From NCBI GenBank assembly GCA_947589205.1, contig CANQCJ010000012.1, forward strand, positions 1 through 21,321: a stretch of DNA of 21,321 nt, written 5' to 3'. The DNA comes from an uncultured Ruminococcus sp. GTDB lineage: Bacteria; Bacillota; Clostridia; Oscillospirales; Ruminococcaceae. Of the stretch, positions 13,177 through 19,589 are shown one piece after another. The notes under the pieces were generated by a model. The model worked only from the letters and a program-made list of their open reading frames with translations, was not told the DNA's origin and ran no database searches. Both the position numbers and the translations under genes were made by a program. Positions within the stretch are counted from its first letter, which is position 1, and each line of letters opens with the position of its first letter.

Positions 13177-13572
13177 GTGAGAAAACGCTCGGCTTTAAAG
13201 GCGGTATGTGCGATAATTCCGATAATATCGGCTGCCGCCTTTATTTTCAGGAAAAAGATAATATCGCTGACCGTATATTTTCCCGCTTGCGTTTTTAAAG
13301 AGAAAACGGGGTATCTGTGTCCCGCCTGCGGGAATACGCGAAGCGTAAAGGCGATGCTCAGCGGGCATTTTATAACGGCTGTCGAATATAATATAATGCC
13401 GCCCCTGCTGCTGACGTTATCGGCGGCGTTTTACATTGAAATGCTGTTTGCCTGCGCCGGAAAAACCGTTCACATAATACCGCGCAGCTATATGTTTTTG
13501 TCCGTCCTGCTGAGCGCGGCAGCTTTGTATTTTCTGCTTCGTAATTTTTTGACGTTTCTGACCTTGGCATGA
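13177..13572 (+). CDS. DUF2752 membrane protein
   Basis: 131 residues from a GTG at 13177, 3 nt after the DUF4190 stop; translation is probably coupled, as the ribosome site is weak. The DUF2752 signature is present: GYLCPACGNTRSVKAMLSGHF, with CPxCGxTRS at about residues 48-56 followed by the His and AVEYNIMPP block. Membrane helices are predicted at about 8-24, 74-92 and 101-125. DUF2752 proteins are integral membrane proteins of unknown function that often sit beside DUF4190 or TM2-like genes. The two cysteines could bind metal or form a redox pair; that is conjecture. Confidence 0.87.
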   Translation: MRKRSALKAVCAIIPIISAAAFIFRKKIISLTVYFPACVFKEKTGYLCPACGNTRSVKAMLSGHFITAVEYNIMPPLLLTLSAAFYIEMLFACAGKTVHIIPRSYMFLSVLLSAAALYFLLRNFLTFLTLA

Positions 13573-13591
13573 AAGCTTTTCTCAAAAAAGC

Positions 13592-13620
13592 TTGCAAAAA
13601 CTAACCGTCTGTGATATAAT
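13592..13620 (+). promoter_or_regulatory. Promoter of the 126-residue gene, -10 inside a terminator loop
   Basis: TTGCAA (13592-13597), 17-bp spacer, TATAAT (13615-13620). The -10 box is the first six bases of the 8-nt loop of the hairpin at 13603-13634. The predicted start (about 13627) is in the right arm of that hairpin. Confidence 0.7.
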
Positions 13621-13638
13621 AGTCACAGACGGTTTTTT
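13603..13638 (+). terminator. Terminator of the DUF4190-DUF2752 pair
   Basis: AACCGTCTGTGA, loop TATAATAG, TCACAGACGGTT, then TTTT and C. The 12-bp stem is perfect and the T run immediate, so this is a strong intrinsic terminator about 30 nt after the DUF2752 stop. The perfect symmetry would also allow protein binding over the overlapping promoter. Confidence 0.9.
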
Positions 13639-13672
13639 CTATTGTGAGCAAAAAGACAACGGAGGTCGGATA

Positions 13673-14053
13673 ATGTTCGGATTTTTCAGGAAAAAGGAGA
13701 GCGGAGCGGAGCCGCCTTTAAAAAAGAAGGTAAAGGATATGAAATGCCGCAGGATAAGCTTTGTAGACTGCGACCTCGCCGAGCTTGAAGGCGATATGCG
13801 TCAAAGCTGTACGGCGGTGCTAAAGCTTACGCCGGTAAATTATTACGCGGTGAAAAATTCATATATTTCCGCGCTTGTTTATACCTCGGAGGATTATGAG
13901 GAAAATTACATACAATTCAAGCGCGTTGAGAACGAGCATATGACCGACGAGAGCGAAATTTACGCCCTCGACAAGATAACGATGTCGAAGGCGCTCGCTA
14001 AAGTCGGAATAATCATTGATCTTGACCGCGCCGCTTCCCGCGGGAGCGAATGA
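13673..14053 (+). CDS. Hypothetical protein, 126 residues
   Basis: I do not recognise this gene. I place the start at the ATG at 13673 because GGAGG lies 9 nt upstream; an open extension to 13592 runs through the terminator and promoter and is rejected. The protein begins MFGFFRKKESGAEPPLKKKV, a basic, short aromatic head like those of small cytoplasmic proteins that touch the membrane. It then has an alpha/beta-looking body (CRRISFVDCDLAELEGDM, CTAVLKLTPVNYYAVKNSYI, ALVYTSEDYEENYIQFKRVE). No membrane helix, HTH or nucleotide motif is seen. Its last 41 bases overlap tail to tail with the PAP2 gene. Confidence 0.78.
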   Translation: MFGFFRKKESGAEPPLKKKVKDMKCRRISFVDCDLAELEGDMRQSCTAVLKLTPVNYYAVKNSYISALVYTSEDYEENYIQFKRVENEHMTDESEIYALDKITMSKALAKVGIIIDLDRAASRGSE

Positions 14054-14567
14054 ACGCTTTTATTATACAAGCGGCGGCGAGACCTAACAATATCCCGAGC
14101 AGCGCGCCGCAGAGCACGTCTGTCGGGTAGTGTATGTAAAAATAATTGCGGGAAAAACCGATAAGCGCGGCTGTTATGTAAGCTATCGTCCCCAGACGCT
14201 TGTCGAAGCAGAATATCGCCGTCGCGGCGGCGAACGCCGAGCAGGTGTGCCCGGAGGGGAAGGAATAGCTCGACGGTCGGTGGACTATAGTGTCAACGGC
14301 GGTGTTTATCATAAACGGCCGGGTGCGCCGGAAAATGTTTTTGATAATGCCCTCGTTAAAGATAAGCTCGAAAATAAGAGCCAAAGCCGCCGAAATGCCT
14401 GCGGGGCGTTTTGCTTTAAAAAACATAAGAGCTATCGCTGCGGCTATCCAGACCGCGCCGCCCTCGCCAATATAGGTAAAAAATGCCATAATGTAGTTTA
14501 AGACCGCAAAATGTATGCTTTGCAGCGCGTCGAGTATAGAAAAGTCTATTTCGTTTATAACGCTCAA
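14013..14567 (-). CDS. PAP2-family phosphatase (membrane lipid phosphatase)
   Basis: 184 residues with about six membrane spans. All three motifs of the acid-phosphatase superfamily are present: KNIFRRTRP (K-x6-RP), SYSFPSGHTCSA (PSGH) and SRNYFYIHYPTD (SR-x5-H-x3-D), which hold the catalytic histidines and phosphate-binding residues. Typical substrates are phosphatidic acid, phosphatidylglycerol phosphate or undecaprenyl pyrophosphate; which one is not readable here. The start is a TTG (14567-14565) supported by AGGAGGG about 10 nt upstream. It has its own promoter (14592-14620), divergent from the ABC exporter. The C-terminus is basic and overlaps the 3' end of the opposing gene. Confidence 0.93.
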   Translation of the reverse strand: MSVINEIDFSILDALQSIHFAVLNYIMAFFTYIGEGGAVWIAAAIALMFFKAKRPAGISAALALIFELIFNEGIIKNIFRRTRPFMINTAVDTIVHRPSSYSFPSGHTCSAFAAATAIFCFDKRLGTIAYITAALIGFSRNYFYIHYPTDVLCGALLGILLGLAAACIIKAFIRSRGKRRGQDQ

Positions 14568-14591
14568 ATCGAACCGCCCTCCTTTTTTATT

Positions 14592-14620
14592 ATTATATCA
14601 CAAAGGGTCGGATAATGCAA
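14592..14620 (-). promoter_or_regulatory. Promoter of the PAP2 phosphatase gene
   Basis: TTGCAT (14620-14615), 17-bp spacer, TATAAT (14597-14592) on the minus strand. The start is near 14585, only about 18 nt before the TTG start codon. The plus-strand ABC exporter begins 20 nt on the other side, so both must be read from this 70-bp gap; I see no comparably good plus-strand promoter. Confidence 0.75.
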
Positions 14621-14639
14621 TAAGGGAAGAAAAAATATT

Positions 14640-16367
14640 ATGATAAAATTAATGAAAGAATATTTAAAGGGCTATCGCTTGGAAGCGTTCTGCGCGCCGC
14701 TCGGAAAGCTTTTTGAAGCGATATTTGAGCTTATAGTGCCCTCGGTCATGGCGTCTATCATAGACGTCGGAATAAAAAACGCCGATAACGGATATGTCAT
14801 GAAAATGTGTTTAGTGCTTGTGATATTGGGCGTTCTCGGACTTGCCTCATCGCTCACCGCGCAGTATTTTGCGGCAAAGGCGGCTGTCGGCATGGGCACG
14901 CAGTTAAGAACAAAGCTTTTTGCGCATATAAATTCCTTTTCCTACGCCGAGATAGACCGCCTCGGTGCGAACACGCTCGTTACGAGAATGACGGTGGATA
15001 TAAACACGGTGCAGTCGGGAGTAAATATGATACTGCGTCTGTTCATGCGCTCGCCGTTTATCGTAATAGGCGCGGTCGCGGCGGCGATGTTCATTTCAAT
15101 GAAGCTGACGATAATTTTCCTGCTGTTCACGCCTATAATGGGCATAGCTATCTATCTTTGCACCAAGTACACGCTGCCGCTTTATAAGGAGCTGCAAAAA
15201 AAGCTCGACAAGACCTCTCTGATAACCGGCGAGAACATTTCCGGAGTGAGGATAATAAGAGCCTTTTCGCGTACCGGTGACGAACGCAGGCGTTTTGAAG
15301 CCGCCGCAGACGAGCTTTGCGAAATACAGACCCACGCCGGAAGGGTCTCCGCCGTTATGAGCCCGCTGACTTATGTCCTTGTAAATATCGCTATAGCTCT
15401 GATAATTTGGCAGGGCGGCATAAGCGTAAACGCGGGAACGCTCACGCAGGGCGAGGTCGTCGCGCTCATAAATCTTATGACGCAGATACTTTTGTCGCTT
15501 ATAAGGCTGGCGGAGCTTGTTATGAATCTTACAAAGACCCACACGTCGTCTCTCAGGATACTCGAGATACTCGATACGAAGCCTAACGTTACTGACAGCG
15601 CGGCTAAAGACGCTATGGAAAGCATCGACTCTCCCGCCGTAGAATTTAAAAACGTAAGCTTCGGCTATTCAAACGCCGAACGCTGCGCGCTGGAAAATAT
15701 AAGCTTTAGCATAAAACGCGGCGAGACCGTCGGCATGATAGGCGGCACGGGCTGCGGAAAAACAACGATAGTGAACCTTATCCCGCGTTTTTACGATGTA
15801 AGCGAGGGGCAGATACTTGTAAACGGTGTAGATGTTAGAAGGCAGCCGATAGAGCGGCTTCGCAGGAGCATCGGCATAGTACCGCAGAAAGCCGTGCTTT
15901 TTAAGGGAACGGTCAGAGACAATATGAAATGGCGGGATAAAAACGCGGACGACGAGGAGATACTCGACGCGCTCGACACCGCGCAGGCTCTCGATTTTGT
16001 AAACGAAAAGCAGGGGCTGGATACCGCCGTCGGTCAGGACGGAAAGAATTTTTCCGGCGGTCAGCGTCAGCGGCTGACGATAGCGCGCGCTCTTGTCGGC
16101 AAGCCGGAAATACTTATCCTTGACGATCCTTCCTCCGCGCTCGACCCCGCCACCGACGCAAGGCTAAGGCGCGCCATAGCCGAAAAAACCCGCGGAAGCG
16201 CCGTTATAATAGTTTCTCAAAGAATATCCTCTATCAGGAACGCCGACAAGATAATCGCGGTAGACGACGGCAGGATAGCGGGGATAGGAACGCATTCGCA
16301 GCTTCTTGAAAGCTGCGGGGTCTATAAGCAGATATGCGATTCACAGCTGAGAGAGGAGGGCGTCTGA
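14640..16367 (+). CDS. ABC exporter subunit 1 (degenerate ATP site half-transporter)
   Basis: 575 residues: a six-helix membrane domain (about 15-300) fused to an ATPase domain (about 335-570), the type IV half-exporter plan. Motifs are Walker A GGTGCGKTT (368-376), Q-loop IVPQK (about 413-417), signature FSGGQ (471-475) and Walker B ILILD. The residue after Walker B, normally catalytic Glu, is Asp496, and the switch His is Gln527 (VSQR). This is the pattern of the non-hydrolysing partner in heterodimeric exporters such as TM287/288. Its stop and the partner's ATG share one base (TGATG), so the two are co-translated. The substrate is unknown; drugs, lipids and peptides are all possible. Confidence 0.95.
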   Translation: MIKLMKEYLKGYRLEAFCAPLGKLFEAIFELIVPSVMASIIDVGIKNADNGYVMKMCLVLVILGVLGLASSLTAQYFAAKAAVGMGTQLRTKLFAHINSFSYAEIDRLGANTLVTRMTVDINTVQSGVNMILRLFMRSPFIVIGAVAAAMFISMKLTIIFLLFTPIMGIAIYLCTKYTLPLYKELQKKLDKTSLITGENISGVRIIRAFSRTGDERRRFEAAADELCEIQTHAGRVSAVMSPLTYVLVNIAIALIIWQGGISVNAGTLTQGEVVALINLMTQILLSLIRLAELVMNLTKTHTSSLRILEILDTKPNVTDSAAKDAMESIDSPAVEFKNVSFGYSNAERCALENISFSIKRGETVGMIGGTGCGKTTIVNLIPRFYDVSEGQILVNGVDVRRQPIERLRRSIGIVPQKAVLFKGTVRDNMKWRDKNADDEEILDALDTAQALDFVNEKQGLDTAVGQDGKNFSGGQRQRLTIARALVGKPEILILDDPSSALDPATDARLRRAIAEKTRGSAVIIVSQRISSIRNADKIIAVDDGRIAGIGTHSQLLESCGVYKQICDSQLREEGV

Positions 16368-18112
16368 TGGAAAATAAAGGCTCTTCCTCGGTATTAAAGC
16401 CGCTGCTTTCCTATATGAGACCTTACGCCGGACTTATAATTGCCGCGCTTGCAATGGCGGTAATAAACGCAGCGGCGGTGCTTTACGCGCCGGTAATAAC
16501 CGGAAAAGCGATAGATCTTATGACAGACATGGGCAGGGTCGAGCTTGACGGCATCGCGCCGCTTCTTGTTTATTTTGCAATAGCGGTAGCGGCCGCCGCG
16601 CTGTCGCAGTATATCATGAATCTTTGTCTTAACAAAGCGGCGTACGGCGCGGTCAGGGATCTGCGCTGTGCGGCGTTTGAAAAGCTCTCGCGCTTAGAGC
16701 TTAAATATTACGACACCCACGCCAAGGGAGACGTTCTCAGCAGGATAATTTCCGATATAGAGCAGATCTCGGACGGACTTATCATGGGCTTCGCCCAGCT
16801 TTTTACCGGTATCGTCACTATCGTCGGCACTATCGGATTTATGCTTTCAATAAGCGTAAAAATAACCGTCGCGGTAGTGGTGTTAACGCCGCTGTCGCTT
16901 TTTGCGGCAAAATATATTGCTGCAAATACATTTAAATATTTCAAGACCCAGACGGCGGTGCGCGGAGAGCTTACGGCGTATGTCGAGGAGATGACCGGAA
17001 ACCTAAAGACCGTCAAGGCGTTTTCGCGGGAGCGCGAATCGGAGCGGGCTTTTGAGGAGATTAATTCAAAATTCGGCTCTGCAAGCGTCAGCGCGATATT
17101 TTTCTCGTCGCTCACCAACCCCGTCACGAGATTTATAAACGGTCTCGTCTATGCGGCGGTCGGAGTTTTCGGAGCGTTTTCGGTAATAAACGGCGGCTTT
17201 TCCGTCGGAGAGCTTTCCTGCTTTCTGACCTATGCCAACCAGTACACAAAGCCGTTCAACGAGATCTCGGGAGTCGTTACGGAGCTTCAGGGTGCGTTGG
17301 CGTGCGCCTCGAGGGTGCTCGCGCTTATCGAAGAACCCCCCGAGCCGCCCGACAGCGATGACGCGGTAACTCTCGAGAGCGTAAACGGCGAGCTGAGCGC
17401 GCGGAATGTCTATTTTTCCTACGACCCGGACAAGCCGCTGATAGAGGATCTTAACATAGAAGTAAAGAGCGGTCAGCGCATAGCCATAGTCGGACCTACC
17501 GGCTGCGGCAAGACCACGTTTATAAATCTTCTTATGCGCTTTTACGAAGTAAACAGCGGAGAGATCCGCCTCAGCGGTGTGCCGGTAAGCCGCTGCACGC
17601 GCGATTCCGTGCGTTCCTCTTACGGAATGGTGCTGCAGGACACATGGTTAAAAAGCGGAACGATAAGAGAAAACATCGCCTATTCCAAGCCGGACGCGAG
17701 TTTAGAGGAAATAAAGGCGGCGGCAGCAGCGGCGCACTGCGACGGATTTATCAGGCGTCTCGAAAACGGATACGATACGTTTATCACCGAGGACGGCGGC
17801 ACGCTTTCCGCCGGACAAAAGCAGCTTCTCTGCATAGCCCGCGCAATGCTTTCCCTGCCGCCTATGCTGATACTCGACGAGGCTACCTCCTCTATAGACA
17901 CAAGAACGGAGCTGCTGATACAGCGGACGTTCGGCGAGATAATGAAGGGAAGAACGAGCTTCGTTATCGCTCACCGCCTCGGAACTGTCAGAAACGCCGA
18001 CCGCATTATCGTTATGAACGCGGGCAGGATAGTCGAGCAGGGTACGCATGAGGAGCTTATGGAAAAAAAAGGATTCTATTCGAGGCTGTATAATTCACAG
18101 TTTGAAGAGTGA
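16367..18112 (+). CDS. ABC exporter subunit 2 (consensus ATP site half-transporter)
   Basis: 581 residues from the ATG at 16367, which overlaps the previous stop and has GAGGAGGG upstream. The membrane domain covers about 15-315. The ATPase domain has Walker A GPTGCGKTT (376-384), Q-loop MVLQD (421-425), signature LSAGQ (480-484), Walker B LILDE with catalytic Glu505, and switch His536 (IAHR). The signature has Ala for Gly (LSAGQ). Because the signature pairs with the partner's Walker A/B, this places both defects in the same composite site, with one full-strength site left. The protein therefore completes a heterodimer with the upstream gene product in the cytoplasmic membrane. Confidence 0.95.
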   Translation: MENKGSSSVLKPLLSYMRPYAGLIIAALAMAVINAAAVLYAPVITGKAIDLMTDMGRVELDGIAPLLVYFAIAVAAAALSQYIMNLCLNKAAYGAVRDLRCAAFEKLSRLELKYYDTHAKGDVLSRIISDIEQISDGLIMGFAQLFTGIVTIVGTIGFMLSISVKITVAVVVLTPLSLFAAKYIAANTFKYFKTQTAVRGELTAYVEEMTGNLKTVKAFSRERESERAFEEINSKFGSASVSAIFFSSLTNPVTRFINGLVYAAVGVFGAFSVINGGFSVGELSCFLTYANQYTKPFNEISGVVTELQGALACASRVLALIEEPPEPPDSDDAVTLESVNGELSARNVYFSYDPDKPLIEDLNIEVKSGQRIAIVGPTGCGKTTFINLLMRFYEVNSGEIRLSGVPVSRCTRDSVRSSYGMVLQDTWLKSGTIRENIAYSKPDASLEEIKAAAAAAHCDGFIRRLENGYDTFITEDGGTLSAGQKQLLCIARAMLSLPPMLILDEATSSIDTRTELLIQRTFGEIMKGRTSFVIAHRLGTVRNADRIIVMNAGRIVEQGTHEELMEKKGFYSRLYNSQFEE

Positions 18113-18148
18113 CAAATTATGCAAAATAAAAAAATTTCGCAAAAGGTG

Positions 18149-18177
18149 TTGAAATTTCTTTCACGATATGGTATAAT
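18149..18177 (+). promoter_or_regulatory. Promoter of the signal-peptidase-like gene
   Basis: TTGAAA (18149-18154), 17-bp spacer, TATAAT (18172-18177). The leader is about 68 nt and contains the small inverted repeat TGACG-N6-CGTCA (18196-18211). No terminator with a U tract separates it from the ABC operon. Confidence 0.8.
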
Positions 18178-18251
18178 AAGTAGGAACGTGTAATTTGACG
18201 CTTGAACGTCAGGTAAAAATTAACTAAGTTTGGAAGGAATGTTAAAAAGAA

Positions 18252-18755
18252 ATGAGCAGATCTAAGACAAAACAGAAAAGATCCTCCGCCGCTAAGAATG
18301 TGGCAGTGTTTTTCATTGTTTTTGCGATACTTGAAGGGCTTATCATGTACGGTCTTTCGAGGGTCTTTAACGATGAGAACAAGGTCATCGGTATCTTCGG
18401 ATATAATTTGTTTATAATGGATTCCGACAAAATGGGCGAGGTAGCCCCGAAGGATTCGCTCGTCATAGCCGATTCGACCACCCCTTCTCCCGGAAACGCC
18501 GCGCTTTGCCGCAACGTAGGAGACGAGGGAACGACGGTCGTATGGCTGCTTGAAGCAGGCTCTAAGGGCGACACCGTTGACGGAATAGTTTACACCGTCT
18601 ATCAGGAAAGCGATCCCGACAAGAAGTATGACATAAAAAGCGACGATATCATCGGCGTAGCGACAAGCTATTATTCCACCGCGGGAAGGATCGTAAGATT
18701 TGTCACCTCTCCGGTGGGAATGGGCATCTGCGCGGGCCCATACTGCTTATGGTGA
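18252..18755 (+). CDS. Signal-peptidase-I-like membrane protein, N-terminal part (frame broken at 18734-18739)
   Basis: 167 residues as it stands. It has a basic head, a membrane helix (VAVFFIVFAILEGLIMYGLS, about 17-36), then an extracytoplasmic beta-rich domain. The segment LFIMDSDKMGEVAPKDSLVIAD (in part about 53-74) lines up with the S26 peptidase box (SxSMxPxxxxGDLV). A later GRIVRFVTSPVGMGI resembles the C-terminal part of SipW/archaeal-type signal peptidases. The position of the catalytic Ser, just before Met, is Lys60, so peptidase activity is unlikely. The frame ends GPYCLW at 18755, whereas the neighbouring frame continues as a second membrane helix (next entry). The two are most likely one gene of 376 residues. 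Confidence 0.8.
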   Translation: MSRSKTKQKRSSAAKNVAVFFIVFAILEGLIMYGLSRVFNDENKVIGIFGYNLFIMDSDKMGEVAPKDSLVIADSTTPSPGNAALCRNVGDEGTTVVWLLEAGSKGDTVDGIVYTVYQESDPDKKYDIKSDDIIGVATSYYSTAGRIVRFVTSPVGMGICAGPYCLW

Positions 18756-19381
18756 TAATAGAGCTTATAATGGCGATAGCCCGCAGACCCGATTATGACG
18801 ATTATGACGACGAGGACGAGGAGGATTATCCCGACCGCGCCAAGGCGGCAAACAGCGTTACTCTTGACGATTTCCTTTACGGCGGAGAAAACGACAGCGT
18901 TTATACCTCCAACAAGCCCAAGGATACCTATGAGGAGGAGTTCGCTCCCTCGGCAGCGCCCGAGAGCAGACCCGATGATATAACCTTTGCACAGCCCGCG
19001 CCGATGCCGGTCGCAGACGAGCCGATACCTCAGCCCGAACCGGAGGCAGAGGAACAGCCGCAGGCACAGCCGGTGTTCGCGCAAAGCGTTCCCGAACCGG
19101 AGACAGCTGAAGAAGCCGTTCCTCAGATCTCCGAAGAGCAGCCCGCAGCCGAAGAGCCGGAAGCTACCGAAGAGCCTGTTCCCGCGCCTGCGCCTGCGCC
19201 CGTACAAGCTGCGCCTAAACCGGCGGTAAAGAAAAAGCGTCCGGCACAGCCGGCAAGACCGCGCCCGGTCACTTCGGCAAAACGGCGCAATGCCAACGAG
19301 ACGCTCGAGCAGCTCATGAGAATGATGGAGGAGGAGCAGAAAAAGCTGCGCGAAACTACCTCTTCAAACGACCAAAAGTGA
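18749..19381 (+). CDS. C-terminal part of the same signal-peptidase-like protein: membrane helix plus acidic Pro/Glu-rich tail
   Basis: This frame can start at an ATG at 18749, but that codon has no ribosome site and lies inside a membrane helix. Read from 18737 in this frame the protein is PILLMVIIELIMAIARRPDY, which continues the helix begun by VGMGICAG in the upstream frame. One added G or C at GGGCCC (18734-18739) joins the two. The rest is a cytoplasmic tail: an Asp/Glu cluster (DYDDYDDEDEEDYPD), about 120 residues rich in Pro, Glu and Ala, a basic stretch (KPAVKKKRPAQPARPRPV) and a final helix ETLEQLMRMMEEEQKKLRE. The tail looks disordered and may tether partners. The function is unknown. 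Confidence 0.75.
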   Translation: MVIIELIMAIARRPDYDDYDDEDEEDYPDRAKAANSVTLDDFLYGGENDSVYTSNKPKDTYEEEFAPSAAPESRPDDITFAQPAPMPVADEPIPQPEPEAEEQPQAQPVFAQSVPEPETAEEAVPQISEEQPAAEEPEATEEPVPAPAPAPVQAAPKPAVKKKRPAQPARPRPVTSAKRRNANETLEQLMRMMEEEQKKLRETTSSNDQK

Positions 19382-19390
19382 TAGACAAAA

Positions 19391-19432
19391 TGTCCGTCCG
19401 CATCATGATCAGTGCGGGCGGATATTTTTATT
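19391..19432 (+). terminator. Terminator after the signal-peptidase-like gene
   Basis: TCCGTCCGCA (19393-19402), 10-nt loop, TGCGGGCGGA (19413-19422): a 10-bp stem with one G-U pair, followed by TATTTTTATT. It starts about 12 nt after the stop codon. Confidence 0.85.
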
Positions 19433-19468
19433 AGAAAAAAGTTAATTATTACAAAACGGTAAAAAAGG

Positions 19469-19497
19469 TTGACAAACTGATTAAAATGTTATATAAT
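19469..19497 (+). promoter_or_regulatory. Sigma-A promoter of the GH25 lysozyme gene
   Basis: TTGACA (19469-19474), 17-bp spacer, TATAAT (19492-19497), full consensus. The start is predicted near 19504, leaving a leader of about 85 nt with two possible hairpins before the coding region. Confidence 0.87.
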
Positions 19498-19552
19498 ATA
19501 TAGTATACAGAAAATCATATGCCGGCGCGGGGTATGCGCGTTTTTTTGGAGC

Positions 19553-19569
19553 GGCTGAGGAGCTCGGCC
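19553..19569 (+). promoter_or_regulatory. Leader hairpin enclosing a strong ribosome site upstream of the lysozyme gene
   Basis: GGCTGAG, loop GAG, CTCGGCC: 7 bp with one G-U pair. The stem and loop hold GAGGAG (19557-19562). It ends directly before ATG-AAA-GGA-TGA (19570-19581), a three-codon frame whose stop overlaps the ATG at 19578. Upstream, GCGC-N7-GCGC (19525-19539) is followed by seven T. I could not match this leader to a known riboswitch class. Confidence 0.45.
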
Positions 19570-19589
19570 ATGAAAGGATGAAATTACTG

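Noticed and set aside
13610..13627. CRP-like site TGTGA...TCACA
   Set aside because: The spacing is 8 nt instead of 6, and it is part of a 12-bp terminator stem. A CRP site is not supported.
18120..18196. A 24-codon frame starting ATG CAA AAT before the signal-peptidase-like gene
   Set aside because: It overlaps the promoter at 18149-18177, has no ribosome site and encodes AT-rich non-coding-like sequence.
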